From the NCBI RefSeq assembly GCF_049965315.1, contig NZ_JBMFWL010000009.1, forward strand, positions 4,033 to 68,032: a DNA stretch of 64,000 nt, in the 5' to 3' direction. A program made the translations under genes and the position numbers. Positions 50,146 through 60,013 of this stretch are shown piece by piece (position 1 is the stretch's first letter; each line of letters begins with the position of its first letter). The DNA is from Acidithiobacillus_B sp049965315. Its GTDB lineage: Bacteria; Pseudomonadota; Gammaproteobacteria; Acidithiobacillales; Acidithiobacillaceae. The notes beneath the pieces were generated by a model that did no database searches, was not told where the DNA came from, and was given only the letters and a program-made list of their open reading frames with translations.

Positions 50146-50826
50146 ATGGCGGTGGTCTTGATAGTGGACGATGATCAGCGGCTGGCGCAGATGCTCCAGG
50201 AATATCTGGAGGGGCAGGGCTTCGGCGTGCGGGTGGCCCATGGCGGGCAGCAAATGTGGGCGGCCCTGGCGGAGGCGCCGGTGGATGTCATTGTTCTCGA
50301 CTGGATGTTGCCGGGGGCCGATGGCATTACCCTGGCGCGGCAACTGCGGGAAAGGGGCGGGCCGCCCATCCTCATGCTCTCGGCCCGGGGTGAGGACGAT
50401 GAGCGCATCATGGGCCTCGAAAGCGGGGTCGACGACTATCTCGCCAAGCCCTTCAATGCCCGGGAGCTGGTGGCGCGCCTGCGCGTCCTCCTGCGCCGCG
50501 GCGGAAGGGATGAAAGCGGGGACCAGCTCAGCTTCGGCCCTTTCCGCCTGGATTTCCTGGAGCGGCGTTTGTACCGCCATGGCGAGGCGGTGGATCTCAA
50601 CCCGGCGGAGATGGAGCTGTTGCTGGTCTTTGCCCGCCGCCCGCGGCGGGTGCTGAGCCGGGAGCTTTTATTGCAATTGCTCGGTGGTGAGGAGGATGGC
50701 CGCTTCGACCGGAGCATCGATGTGCGCGTCACCCGCCTGCGCCGGGTGCTGGAGGAAAATCCGCGCCAGCCCCAATACTTGCTCACGGAGCGCGGGGCGG
50801 GCTACCGCCTCGTGCCGCAGCCGTGA
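50146..50826 (+). CDS. OmpR/PhoB-family response regulator
   Basis: 226 residues. The receiver domain (1-115) has the acidic pocket VDDDQ, the phospho-acceptor Asp in VIVLDWMLPGADG, a Ser in MLSARGEDD and Lys in DYLAKPFNARE. The winged-helix DNA-binding domain (about 130-225) ends VTRLRRVLEENPRQPQYLLT with ERGAGYRLVPQP. GGGGG six bases before ATG 50146 selects that start over ATG 50128. It overlaps the kinase gene by four bases. Target genes are unknown. Confidence 0.93.
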   Translation: MAVVLIVDDDQRLAQMLQEYLEGQGFGVRVAHGGQQMWAALAEAPVDVIVLDWMLPGADGITLARQLRERGGPPILMLSARGEDDERIMGLESGVDDYLAKPFNARELVARLRVLLRRGGRDESGDQLSFGPFRLDFLERRLYRHGEAVDLNPAEMELLLVFARRPRRVLSRELLLQLLGGEEDGRFDRSIDVRVTRLRRVLEENPRQPQYLLTERGAGYRLVPQP

Positions 50827-52133
50827 GGATTTTCCGGGGACGCAGTCTTTTTGCCCAGACGGCCTGGACCCTGGGCCTGGGTATCGTGCTTTTGCAGGTC
50901 TTGAGCGTCGTCATCATCGTGGTGACCGTGCTCTATCCCTTGACGCAGCGTTCGGCGGAGGATCTGGCGGGCCTTATCCTGATCAGCGCCAAGACCTATG
51001 TGGAGTTGCCCGCGGCAGCCCGCCCGGCCTATCAGGAGAGCTTGCAAATGGACAATGGCCTGGTCCTGGAACCGGCACGGGGAAACCTGACGGGCACCCG
51101 CGCCGTCCATCTCTATGGCACCCTCCTGAGCCGCGCCCTGAGCCGGCGCCTGGCCATGCACATCCCCGTATTCGTTCGCAGCGGGGCGGCACGCACCTTC
51201 TGGGTGCAGATTCCCATGGACGGGGAAAGGATCTGGGTGCACTTCGATCGGCGGCGCTTGGCCAGTTCCCTGCCCGTGGCGATCATCTTCATCCTGACCT
51301 TCTCGACCCTGGCCCTGGTGATTCTGACCATTGTCCTGGTGCGTCGGGTGCTGCGTCCTTTGGCCATCCTGTCCACGGCGGTGGGCCAATCCTGGAATGC
51401 GCCGTTGCCGGAACTGCCGCGGGAGGGGCCGCAGGAGCTTCTGGACCTCATTGGCGCCTTTGCCCGGATGCGCACGCGCCTGCAGGCCATGGTCGATCAT
51501 CAATCGCTCCTGTTGACGGGCATCTCCCACGACCTGCGCTCACCCCTGGCGCGCCTGCGCATGGCCTGGGAGCTCCTGCCGGAGGACGTTCCCCCCCATC
51601 TGCGCGAAGGAATGTTGCAGGATCTGGAGCGCACGGAGTCCCTCCTGGCTCAGGCCCTGGCCCTGGGGCGGGGGATGATGCATCGGCGGGCGGCGGACTT
51701 TGATCTCGGTGTCTTGCTGCGGGAGTTGACAGAAGAGTTCGGGCGGGCGGGCGGCATTTGCTCGGCCAGGATTCCCGAACATTTCCCTTTCCGTGGCGAT
51801 CGGGAGGCCCTGCGCCGTTTGCTCGGCAATCTTTTCGACAATGCCTTGCAACATGGCGGCGGGCAGGTGGGTCTACGTCTGGAAAAGGCCGGGGGGCGCT
51901 GGCTTCTCATCCTTTGCGATGCCGGCCCCGGCATACCAGAGGCGGTTCTGGAACAGGTCTTCGAGCCTTTTTTCCGCTTCGACAATGCCCGCGGGCACAG
52001 CAAGGGCAGCGGCTTAGGCCTGGCCATCGCCCGCCAACTGGCCGAGGCCCAGGGAATGCTCCTGCGTCTGTATAACGCTCCCCAGGGTGGACTTTGCGCC
52101 GAACTGTCCTGGCCCATCCGGCGCTTTCAATAA
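50823..52133 (+). CDS. EnvZ-like sensor histidine kinase
   Basis: 436 residues from GTG 50823. Two membrane helices (about 12-38 and 158-182) flank a periplasmic sensor of about 120 residues, then a HAMP segment, the H-box LLTGISHDLRSPLARLRMAW with the phospho-acceptor His, and the ATPase boxes N (LGNLFDNALQHGGGQVGLRL), G1 (CDAGPGIPEAV) and G2 (KGSGLGLAIARQL). Last plus-strand gene before the convergent tonB2. It has no PAS domain, unlike PhoR. Confidence 0.93.
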   Translation: MRIFRGRSLFAQTAWTLGLGIVLLQVLSVVIIVVTVLYPLTQRSAEDLAGLILISAKTYVELPAAARPAYQESLQMDNGLVLEPARGNLTGTRAVHLYGTLLSRALSRRLAMHIPVFVRSGAARTFWVQIPMDGERIWVHFDRRRLASSLPVAIIFILTFSTLALVILTIVLVRRVLRPLAILSTAVGQSWNAPLPELPREGPQELLDLIGAFARMRTRLQAMVDHQSLLLTGISHDLRSPLARLRMAWELLPEDVPPHLREGMLQDLERTESLLAQALALGRGMMHRRAADFDLGVLLRELTEEFGRAGGICSARIPEHFPFRGDREALRRLLGNLFDNALQHGGGQVGLRLEKAGGRWLLILCDAGPGIPEAVLEQVFEPFFRFDNARGHSKGSGLGLAIARQLAEAQGMLLRLYNAPQGGLCAELSWPIRRFQ

Positions 52134-52196
52134 CCGGGTCCGCCGGCAGGCATCTCCCATTGCCGGCGCAATTCCCGCCAGTTGCCGAATCCGGGA

Positions 52197-52904
52197 TCAA
52201 TCCCGGTGGAGGCGGAATTCGACCCAGACCGTGAGGGTGAAGTTTTTGCCGGTCAGGTCCCGGGGGGTGCCAGGCAGAGAGGCGTTTTGCAGGGCGGCGA
52301 TGGCGGCCCGGTCAAAGACCTCCATGGCCCCGTGGCGGAGGATCTCGACATCGCCGATCTGGCCGTCGTGGAGGAGGAAACGCAGTTGGACCTTGCCTTC
52401 CTCGCCGAGCATGCGGGCGTTCTCGGGGAAGCGCACGGCGGCCTGGATGGCGCCCTTGACCTGGGCGAGGTAATCCTCGCGTACCGCCGGATCGACGAGG
52501 GACGGGCTGGGTGGGGGCGGCGCGGGTGTTTCCGGTGCGGGCGGGGCCGCCACCGGGCTCGGCACGGGCGATGGGGGCAGCACCTCCTTGATCGGTTGAG
52601 GCGGCGTGGGTTGTGGGTGGGGCTTGGGTGTCATTTTCTGAAGCACGGGTTTTGGCGTCTCTTCGACCTTGGGCTTTGCTGTCGGCGTAGGGGGCGTCAC
52701 CGGCTTGGCGGGGGGTTCCGGTGTAACCAGGGCGATTCGCATGGGCGGCAGAGCGGCCTGGACGGGGTGCTGATGGTGGATACTGTAGAAGACGGCGGTC
52801 AAGGCGAGGATCTCTACCAAAAGGGCGAGGCCAAGGGCTCGCTGCATGGCCTTGCCCTCTCCGGAAAGCCGATAACCGGGCATCTGCGCAAGTTCTGGAG
52901 TCAT
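52197..52904 (-). CDS. TonB-like energy transducer (second copy)
   Basis: 235 residues from ATG 52904; other in-frame ATGs up to 52976 exist without a better binding site. One N-terminal helix (ALGLALLVEILALTAVFYSI), a long Pro/Lys-rich periplasmic spacer with repeated Pro-Thr-Pro and Lys-Pro, and a TonB C-terminal domain (VKGAIQAAVRFPENARMLGE onward, VQLRFLLHDGQIG). It transmits proton-motive energy from ExbBD to outer-membrane receptors. Last gene of the Pho-box operon. Confidence 0.85.
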   Translation of the reverse strand: MTPELAQMPGYRLSGEGKAMQRALGLALLVEILALTAVFYSIHHQHPVQAALPPMRIALVTPEPPAKPVTPPTPTAKPKVEETPKPVLQKMTPKPHPQPTPPQPIKEVLPPSPVPSPVAAPPAPETPAPPPPSPSLVDPAVREDYLAQVKGAIQAAVRFPENARMLGEEGKVQLRFLLHDGQIGDVEILRHGAMEVFDRAAIAALQNASLPGTPRDLTGKNFTLTVWVEFRLHRD

Positions 52905-52979
52905 CTTTTTTGATTCCGTTCGTATGAACTGATGGGGATAAACATTTTTTGCGTCAACCGCCATGCTCATGTGCATCGC

Positions 52980-55817
52980 TCAATTGGGTTGCGGCGCGTG
53001 CATGATGCCTTCCCAAAGGATGCGATTATATTGGGCAGTATCAATGCGGTCTTCGGCCGAAAAATCCATTCCCCGGGTTTTTGCGGCCCAGTATTTCCCG
53101 TCGTGCAAAGGCCGCAAATGGCTTTGGGCGCTGCTGCAGGATCGATATCTGGCTGGCCAGCGGCTGGCGAGGGCGGTGCTGTGCAGCATCCCCGAGGGGC
53201 AGGCCTGGAAGCTCCATTGCTTTTGCCGGGGATCGAAGATGTCGCTCATCGGGCGGGCGGCGCCGTCCAGGGCGCTCAGGGGCGGCAGTCCCAGCACCAT
53301 CTCCATGGTGCGCAGCAGGTTGAGGGTGTTGTAGGGGGTGGAAAGCACCGCGCCTTGCTTCACATAGGGGCCGACGACGAAGGCGATGCTGCGGTGGGCA
53401 TCCACATGGTCCGGGCCGTCCTGGGCGTCATCTTCCACCACGAATATCAGGGTATCCCGGGCGTAGCGGCTATGGGCGATCCGCTCCGCCAGCAAGCCGA
53501 CGGCAAAATCATTGTCTGCGACCTGGAGTTCCGGCGTGTTGACGCCATCCATGGCTTGGGCAAATTTCCCCGTATGGTCATTCATGAAGCGTATGAGCGA
53601 GAGGGCGGGCAGTTTGCCATTGCGTTCATAGGCGCGGAATTCCCGCTCCCATTCCCGGTAGCGATAATAATCCGGGTAGGCGTTATCAAAGCTGCGGAAA
53701 AAGGGATCGGTATGGGCGGCGAGTTCCGGATTGGCCGGATAGGCCTGGATGATCTGGTCCTGGTAGGGGTGGCGCGATAGGGGGATCTGCTTGCTGCCGG
53801 CCCCATAGCGTTCCAGGTCCACAAAAAATCCATAATTGCGCAGGCTGAGTCCGTGGCGCAGGGCGGCGCTCCACAGATAACCTTGCTGGTGCCGTCCGGC
53901 GGCGCTGTCCGGTGCGGCAAGGTCGGCGGTCCCTGGCAGAAGGTCCGGGTCCTCGGGGGTGTCGGGATTGGCCGCGCGCCGTTCTTTCCCCTCCAGGCCC
54001 ACATTGACATTGCGATTGGTGCCTTCCCAATCGTAGGAACCGCCGCCTTGGGCATAATTGTTGGGCAGCATTTTGCTGTTGATGTCCGACTCCCGGGCCG
54101 CGGTGGACCAGGCCCAGCCATCGCCGCTCACTTCCCCCGTATCCAGAAAGTGATCGAGCAGGACAAAATCCAGGGCGAAGCGATGCTGGTTGGGGGTCAC
54201 GGCCCGGGGAAATTCGGTGAGGGAGGGGTCGCCGTTGCCGCGGGGAAGGTCGCCCAGCACCTGATCGTAGGAACGGTTTTCCTTGACGATATAGATGACG
54301 TGCCGGATATGCCGGTGCAGGAAATCCATGACCTGCCGGTCGGTGCGGGAAAGGAGGGCGGAATGGTTGTTTTTCAGGACCACCGAGGTCATGGATGGGA
54401 GGTCCACCTTGGCCGGGTGCGGAATCTCCTGCAGGCCCGAAAGGGAAAGTTGCAAAATGTATTGATTGGGTTGCGGCCGGACGGGGGACGAGGCGATGCA
54501 GCCATGGCGATAACCGGAGCAATATCCCGGATTGGCTCCGGGAACGGATTTATTGTTGATCACCCAAAGGGCGTCGCCGGCCGGTGCCGGGACCAGATCC
54601 TGCGGCGACCATGCCGTTGGCAGGAGGCCGAGGCTGCGCGGCATTGCTCCCGTCAGGGAGAGCACGGCTACGGCATTCATCTGGCCCAGGGTGGCGTAAA
54701 GCCGCCGATGATCCGGCGAGATGCCGAGGGCGTTGGCCGACCAGCCCAGATTTTCTTCGCCCGGGGAAACTCCCGGGGTCCCGGTGCGGTGCGCCTCCTC
54801 CGGAAGCAGGCCGACCTGACCCTGTAACTGGAGTTTTTGGGTGTCGATGACGGCGATGCTGTCGCGGTTTTCCATGGCCACGTAGAGCCGCTGGCGGGCC
54901 TCGTCCAGGATCAGGCGGTTGGGATTCCCCGGCGTGGCGATGCGGGCGACGACCTGCGGATCGTCGTTGGCGGTGTCCATGACGACGATTTCGCGGTCGC
55001 GCATGCTGGAGACATAGGCGCGCTGCCGCTGATCCATGACGATCCAGAAGGGGCTTTCCCCCCCGGCCTGTCCGTGCCGCCCTTCGCTGGGGCCGGGACG
55101 CAGGTCCATGTCCCGGAGAACGCGGCGTTGGTCCAGGTCGATCATGCTCACCGAATCATTGTAGAAATTGCTCACGAGGAGGCGCTTGCCGTCGGGGCTG
55201 AGGGCGAGGCCGGCGGTGAGGGGCTTGACGTGGAGACCAAGGCCGGACCGGTGTCCGAGAGGGATGGGATGGCCATCGGCCCGCCACGATCCGGAGGGCT
55301 CCGTTTTTTTGAAAATCAGCACGTTGTCATCGACGCCGCCGCCCACATAGAGGGTTTTGCCGTCCGCCGACAGGGCCATGCCGCAAAAGCTGTTGTCGAT
55401 GGGCAGGACCTGGACGGTTTGCGGCTGGTGAGGGTCGGAGACGTCCTCGATGATCACGCTCTGCCGTGAATGCCGCGCCGACGGCTGGCCATGGGCATCG
55501 GCGTTCAGCTTGAATCCGGAGGTCAGGATCAATAAATAGTGCCCGTCCGGCGTCGGTAATGCGCTGACGGCACCCCGCGCATAGACCGGCGCAGCGCCGC
55601 CATCGGTCCTGAGGCGATCCCAAAACCGGGAGCCGGGGGCGGCCTGTGGCGAAATACGCTGACCGGTGGGCAGCACTGCTGCCTCCGCCCTTGCGCTTTC
55701 GCGGTGACCGGCACTGGACGGCAGCCCATCCTTCCCGTCCATTGCGCTTTGCGCTGCGGCAGGGCCGGCCAGGAGGGCAAGGGCGCCGGACAGGAGGAAT
55801 AACAAGGTGCGATGCAT
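52980..55817 (-). CDS. Secreted phosphoesterase with N-terminal beta-propeller
   Basis: 945 residues. MHRTLLFLLSGALALLAGPA followed by AAQS is a Sec signal peptide; GGAGA seven bases before ATG 55817 supports the start. Residues about 70-470 have YVTN-type propeller repeats (GMALSADGKTLYVGGGVDDN; GLALSPDGKRLLVSNFYNDS; NRLILDEARQRLYVAMENRD). The C-terminal half has the phosphoesterase (phospholipase C/AcpA, PF04185) motif YIVKENRSYDQVLGDLPRGN and later FVVEDDAQDGPDHVDAHRS. It would cleave a phosphoester outside the inner membrane. Confidence 0.85.
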   Translation of the reverse strand: MHRTLLFLLSGALALLAGPAAAQSAMDGKDGLPSSAGHRESARAEAAVLPTGQRISPQAAPGSRFWDRLRTDGGAAPVYARGAVSALPTPDGHYLLILTSGFKLNADAHGQPSARHSRQSVIIEDVSDPHQPQTVQVLPIDNSFCGMALSADGKTLYVGGGVDDNVLIFKKTEPSGSWRADGHPIPLGHRSGLGLHVKPLTAGLALSPDGKRLLVSNFYNDSVSMIDLDQRRVLRDMDLRPGPSEGRHGQAGGESPFWIVMDQRQRAYVSSMRDREIVVMDTANDDPQVVARIATPGNPNRLILDEARQRLYVAMENRDSIAVIDTQKLQLQGQVGLLPEEAHRTGTPGVSPGEENLGWSANALGISPDHRRLYATLGQMNAVAVLSLTGAMPRSLGLLPTAWSPQDLVPAPAGDALWVINNKSVPGANPGYCSGYRHGCIASSPVRPQPNQYILQLSLSGLQEIPHPAKVDLPSMTSVVLKNNHSALLSRTDRQVMDFLHRHIRHVIYIVKENRSYDQVLGDLPRGNGDPSLTEFPRAVTPNQHRFALDFVLLDHFLDTGEVSGDGWAWSTAARESDINSKMLPNNYAQGGGSYDWEGTNRNVNVGLEGKERRAANPDTPEDPDLLPGTADLAAPDSAAGRHQQGYLWSAALRHGLSLRNYGFFVDLERYGAGSKQIPLSRHPYQDQIIQAYPANPELAAHTDPFFRSFDNAYPDYYRYREWEREFRAYERNGKLPALSLIRFMNDHTGKFAQAMDGVNTPELQVADNDFAVGLLAERIAHSRYARDTLIFVVEDDAQDGPDHVDAHRSIAFVVGPYVKQGAVLSTPYNTLNLLRTMEMVLGLPPLSALDGAARPMSDIFDPRQKQWSFQACPSGMLHSTALASRWPARYRSCSSAQSHLRPLHDGKYWAAKTRGMDFSAEDRIDTAQYNRILWEGIMHAPQPN

Positions 55818-55916
55818 GAGCAGTCTCCAGTATCTTCGCAGATGTTTCGGCACGTAACGCAACTTGGGAAGGCGATGCGGGCACGCGGCGATGGCCTGTC
55901 GGTGCCCGGGAATGCA

Positions 55917-58133
55917 TCAGAAGGTACCGCTCACCGTACCGAAGACCTGACGTGGCGCGCCGTTTTGCAGGGTCCAGAACGTGCCCTGCGGATCGGAGGA
56001 GACAAAGCCGTTGGTGCCGATGGTGGCCCAGTAGTTTTCGTTGAGGAGGTTGGTGATGTTCAACTGGAAGCGCAGTTCCTGGAGCCCGAGGACGCGGCGC
56101 AGGCGGTAGCCGGTGCTGAGGTCCGTCAGCCAGTAGCCCGGCACTTTGGCGTCATTGGTGTAGGTGTAATAGCGTTCGCCCGCATATTTTGCGCCCAGGC
56201 GGCCGAAGAAACCGGCATGTTCATAGGCGAGCTGGGTGGCAAACATCAGGCGCGGGGCATCCACGACATTTTTGCCGGCGGCCCGTACCAGGGTCGTGCC
56301 GTCCAGGTAGTCGGACTGGTACTTGGAAGAGGTATAAGTCAAGGAGTTGTACCAGGTCACATCCCGGATGGGCGACCATTGAAAGGCGCCTTCCACGCCG
56401 CGGGTATGCACGGAGCCGACGTTGGCCATGGTGGAGGGGCAGCCGAGGATGCCCGCGCACTGGGAGATGCTCAGCAGGCGGTTGTCAAAGTTGACCAGAT
56501 AGGCATCCAGAGACGCCTGGAAATCGCCCCGCTGGGTCTTGATGCCGATATCCAGGGTCTGGGAAGTTTCCGGCTTGAGGCTGCCGGAGGTGGCGTTGAA
56601 AGCGGCCGGGGTGGTGGAGAACGGTCCACTAACGCCCGGCTGAAAGGCGCGCATGTTCTGGGCGTAGGAGAAAAAAATGTTCTCCGAGGGGGTGAGCTGA
56701 TAATTCAGGCCCACCTGCGGCAGGAGGCCGCGCTGGGCGCTGATGGAACCAGCAGCGCGATTGCCCACCAGGGAGCTGGCATCAATGTTCACATGGGGGC
56801 TTTTGACGCCCAGGGTCACTTTTAGCCGGTCGTTGAAGAAGGTGGCCTGATCCTGGGCGAAGAACTGCCAGGTGGTGGTGTTGAACTGCTGCAAGAAAGC
56901 CGTGGCAAAGGGGTTGCTGAGGAAATGATCGTAGGCATTGATGTCGCCGGAGGTGATATTGTAGTAATTCCGGGCAAGCTGATGTTTGTTGTATTCATAC
57001 CAGAATCCGGCGCTGAGTTGGTGATTGTTGAGCTGCGCCACCAGCGAAGAGATGACGCCGCCCCGGCGGATGCCATATTCCGTGGTGCGGATGGATATGG
57101 GCAGGCCCGATGGGGAGGGCACATAAGGGGTATACCAATGCCCTTGCCCATCATTGTGGTGATAATAGACGGTGGTATCGAGCCGGGCGATGGCGGAGAG
57201 CTTGAGATTGGCGTTCACATAAGCCAGTTCGTCGTTGCGCAGGCCGCGAGCGAAATAATAGGCATCGTCAACGCTGGTCACGCCGCCGGTAAATATGCCC
57301 TTGGCGGCGTTGATGGCGCGCTGGAAATCCGGGGCATAATTGTCCCAGTTCCAGCCCAGACGCCGCTGGGAGTCGAGGGAGAGATCGGCGTAGTCGCTTT
57401 CATCACGGCGGGATATGTCGACAAAAGCCGTGATCTTGCTCTCGCCGAAGAAGTGCACGATCTTGGCGTTGAGCTGTTTTTCGCTTTGCGGGCCATAGCC
57501 TTTCCATTTGTCGGCGCGGCTGTAGAGCAGGCTGACGAAGGCCTTGGTCTGGGCGCCCATGTCGCCGGTATCCAGGCGCAGGAAGGTGCGGCTGGAGTTG
57601 GCGCTGCCATAGGTCTCGGCCAGGGTCACGCCGAAGCGGTTCTTGGGATCGACGGAAAAGAACTGAACGCTGCCGCCCAGGTTGCTGGTGGAGGCCGTGC
57701 CGGTATCGCTGGCCCCCTCGGAGACGCTGACCCGGCTGATGTTTTCCTGGCTGATGGCGCGCCCGATGGAAAGGCCGTTGTTATTGCCGTAGCTCTGATC
57801 GCCCAGGGGCAATCCGTCCAGCGTGAAACCGAGCTGGTTCTGGTTGAAGCCACGGATGCTGAAGCGGCTGGCCCACTCGTAATTGCCGAGGGGGTCTGAT
57901 GAGGAAAAGAATACGCCGGGTAGCTTCTGCAGGGAGGCCAGGGGGCTATATCCCGGCGGGGCCTCACTGAGTTCCGAACGGGTCATGGTCAGGACCTGCC
58001 GTGTTTCCTTCTGGCCGAATACCGAGACATCGTCGGTTTTGACCGGATCATCGGCAAGGGCCGGAACGGGGCCGATGAAGGTGGCGGCCAGGATGGCCTT
58101 GACGATGGCGCGTGGTGTCACGATGTGCTTCAT
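55917..58133 (-). CDS. TonB-dependent outer-membrane receptor 2
   Basis: 738 residues. Signal peptide to about residue 27 (ends VPALA), a TonB-box-like TDDVSVFG just after, plug domain (PLASLQKLPGVFFSSSDPLG; RFSIRGFNQNQLGFTLDGLP), then a 22-strand barrel ending in an aromatic residue (VFGTVSGTF, C-terminal Phe). The plug has SIRGFNQNQLG in the TonB-dependent receptor style. The substrate is unknown. It lies between tonB1 and the propeller phosphoesterase. Confidence 0.92.
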   Translation of the reverse strand: MKHIVTPRAIVKAILAATFIGPVPALADDPVKTDDVSVFGQKETRQVLTMTRSELSEAPPGYSPLASLQKLPGVFFSSSDPLGNYEWASRFSIRGFNQNQLGFTLDGLPLGDQSYGNNNGLSIGRAISQENISRVSVSEGASDTGTASTSNLGGSVQFFSVDPKNRFGVTLAETYGSANSSRTFLRLDTGDMGAQTKAFVSLLYSRADKWKGYGPQSEKQLNAKIVHFFGESKITAFVDISRRDESDYADLSLDSQRRLGWNWDNYAPDFQRAINAAKGIFTGGVTSVDDAYYFARGLRNDELAYVNANLKLSAIARLDTTVYYHHNDGQGHWYTPYVPSPSGLPISIRTTEYGIRRGGVISSLVAQLNNHQLSAGFWYEYNKHQLARNYYNITSGDINAYDHFLSNPFATAFLQQFNTTTWQFFAQDQATFFNDRLKVTLGVKSPHVNIDASSLVGNRAAGSISAQRGLLPQVGLNYQLTPSENIFFSYAQNMRAFQPGVSGPFSTTPAAFNATSGSLKPETSQTLDIGIKTQRGDFQASLDAYLVNFDNRLLSISQCAGILGCPSTMANVGSVHTRGVEGAFQWSPIRDVTWYNSLTYTSSKYQSDYLDGTTLVRAAGKNVVDAPRLMFATQLAYEHAGFFGRLGAKYAGERYYTYTNDAKVPGYWLTDLSTGYRLRRVLGLQELRFQLNITNLLNENYWATIGTNGFVSSDPQGTFWTLQNGAPRQVFGTVSGTF

Positions 58134-58153
58134 TGTTAGCTCCCTCGGTGATG

Positions 58154-58882
58154 TCAGTCGTCCAATGCGAAATGCACGGTGGTGGTGAAGGTCTTGCCGG
58201 GTGTTCCGGGCCAGAGGCCGGGGGTCATGGCGTCAAAGCGGCTGGCGCGCAGGGCCTTCAAGGCGGCTGCGTCGAGCAGCCGGAAGCCGGAGGACTGGAG
58301 GATCGATGCCTCCACCACGCTGCCTTGCCGGCTGATGGTGTAGGCGAGGACGACGTCGCCGGTCATGCCGAGCTCCTTGGCGCTGGCGGGATAGACCTTG
58401 TGCTTTTCGATCTCGCCCGCCACCCTGCCGGCGTATTGTCCCTCTCCGGCCCGGTCCTCCCCGGGCCCTGGGTCGCTTTTGACCGGGGTGGCGTTCTGGA
58501 CGGGCGGGGCGGCCACGGGCGACGGATCGGCTGGCGCGACCGGCATGAGACTCGGCGCCGGGGCGGTCGGCCGCGCTGCCTCCACCGGCTGGCGGACGGG
58601 CTGCGGAAGGGGTTTCGCGACCGGTTTCGGCGTGGGCTTGGGTGCCGCCTTGGGTTGCGCTGCCGGTTTTTGTGGCGGTGGGATGACCCTGGCCGGCTCC
58701 GGAGCGATCAGCGCCAGTTGCATGGGAGGAATGGACGGGGACGGCGGTTTTTCCTGACGGAAGAAAAACGCCATGTTGCCGATTACCAGCAGTTCCACTG
58801 CCATGGCGGCCAGCAAGGCCCGCCGCAGCAGGGGGCCTTCCTCCGGGGTGTGGAACAACGGGGATGCGAGGGCAGTGGTCAA
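58154..58882 (-). CDS. tonB: TonB energy transducer (first copy)
   Basis: 242 residues starting at TTG (58880-58882), five bases after exbD, with GGAG about eight bases before. One helix (LLAAMAVELLVIGNMAFFF), a Pro-rich stretch (Pro-Lys repeats such as PKPTPKPVAKPLPQP) and a C-terminal domain with KVYPASAKELGMTGDVVLAY. It works with the ExbB and ExbD encoded just upstream to energise the two receptors. Confidence 0.9.
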   Translation of the reverse strand: MTTALASPLFHTPEEGPLLRRALLAAMAVELLVIGNMAFFFRQEKPPSPSIPPMQLALIAPEPARVIPPPQKPAAQPKAAPKPTPKPVAKPLPQPVRQPVEAARPTAPAPSLMPVAPADPSPVAAPPVQNATPVKSDPGPGEDRAGEGQYAGRVAGEIEKHKVYPASAKELGMTGDVVLAYTISRQGSVVEASILQSSGFRLLDAAALKALRASRFDAMTPGLWPGTPGKTFTTTVHFALDD

Positions 58883-58887
58883 GATCC

Positions 58888-59277
58888 CTACTCCGGCTTG
58901 GCCGCCAGGCCGATGGCGCTGACGCCGGCGTGGCGGCAGGCGTCCATGACCTTGACCAGGGCCTGGATGTCGGCGCCCTGGTCGGCGGCGATGGTGACCT
59001 GGGTCTCGGCGGGATTGCCCTGGCGGAGCCTGGCTTCCAGGTCCGGCAGGCTGACGGCGCGGCCGTCCAGCTCTACTTCACCGGACTGGCGCAGGGTGAG
59101 GACGACCTTGGGCTTGGGCAGATCGCGGGCGGTGCTGGAGCCGGGCATCTGCGCGGGCAGCCCCTGGGTGGGGATCATGTGGATCGTCACCATGATGAAG
59201 AAGATCAGCAGGAAGAGCATGATGTCGATCATGGGGATGATCTCCACCCGCCCCTTGCGCATTTCCAGATATTGCAT
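58888..59277 (-). CDS. exbD: Biopolymer transport protein ExbD
   Basis: 129 residues with one N-terminal helix, IPMIDIMLFLLIFFIMVTIH, that contains the proton-conducting Asp, and a periplasmic domain (VVLTLRQSGEVELDGRAVSL). With ExbB it forms the proton-driven motor that powers TonB. Lies two bases after exbB. Confidence 0.95.
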   Translation of the reverse strand: MQYLEMRKGRVEIIPMIDIMLFLLIFFIMVTIHMIPTQGLPAQMPGSSTARDLPKPKVVLTLRQSGEVELDGRAVSLPDLEARLRQGNPAETQVTIAADQGADIQALVKVMDACRHAGVSAIGLAAKPE

Positions 59278-59279
59278 GC

Positions 59280-59957
59280 TCAGGCCTCCGCGGCGGCGTA
59301 AATGAGGGGCTGGGCCTCGCTGTGGATCAGGGCGTGGCTGTGATCGAGGCCCTCCAGGCGGTTGATGAGCATGGTGCGCAGGGTCTCCATCTGGTGAACG
59401 ACGTAGCGCATGCGATTGTGCAGGCCGTTGAAGGCCACCAGGCCGACGATGGCGATGACCAGTCCGGCCGCGGTGGCGAGCAGGGCTTCCGCCACGGAAC
59501 CGGTGATGAGGGTGGGGTTCTGGGCGGCGTTGTTCAGCACCTGGAAGGCGTGGAACATGCCGATGATGGTGCCCAGCAGGCCCAGCAGGGGGGCGAGGGT
59601 GACGGTGGTGTCAAGTATCCACAGGCGCTTGTCCAATACCGGCACCTGCCGCATCACTGCTTCCTGGAGGATCTCAGAAAGGCGTCCGCTGTCTTTGATG
59701 TGCGGGAAACGCACCGGCCCTTCGAGGATGGCGCGGAAGGGGAAGGCGCTCTTCTCGGCGATCTCCGCCAGGGCCCGTCCCTGCAGGTTGGGCAGATCTT
59801 CGACGGCCAGGGCCGCCTCATTGCCCAGGCGCACCATGCGATTGAGAAAGAGGAAGCGCTCGATGCTCACGGTCAGGGCAATGAGCAACAGGATGGGCAT
59901 GAGGTAAAGGATGCCGCCGGACATGGTGGCGACGTCGGCAATTTGGGTCCAGTTCAT
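59280..59957 (-). CDS. exbB: Biopolymer transport protein ExbB
   Basis: 225 residues, three helices (GILYLMPILLLIALTVSIER; TVTLAPLLGLLGTIIGMFHA; LLATAAGLVIAIVGLVAFNG) in the MotA/TolQ/ExbB pattern. It forms the pentameric proton channel of the TonB motor. Between receptor 1 and exbD; the gene order ExbB-ExbD-TonB is usual. Confidence 0.94.
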   Translation of the reverse strand: MNWTQIADVATMSGGILYLMPILLLIALTVSIERFLFLNRMVRLGNEAALAVEDLPNLQGRALAEIAEKSAFPFRAILEGPVRFPHIKDSGRLSEILQEAVMRQVPVLDKRLWILDTTVTLAPLLGLLGTIIGMFHAFQVLNNAAQNPTLITGSVAEALLATAAGLVIAIVGLVAFNGLHNRMRYVVHQMETLRTMLINRLEGLDHSHALIHSEAQPLIYAAAEA

Positions 59958-60013
59958 GAGCTAACTCCACTTGAAAAAAGGGGGTGTCCCGGGCGGAACA
60001 CCCGTCCGGCTTG

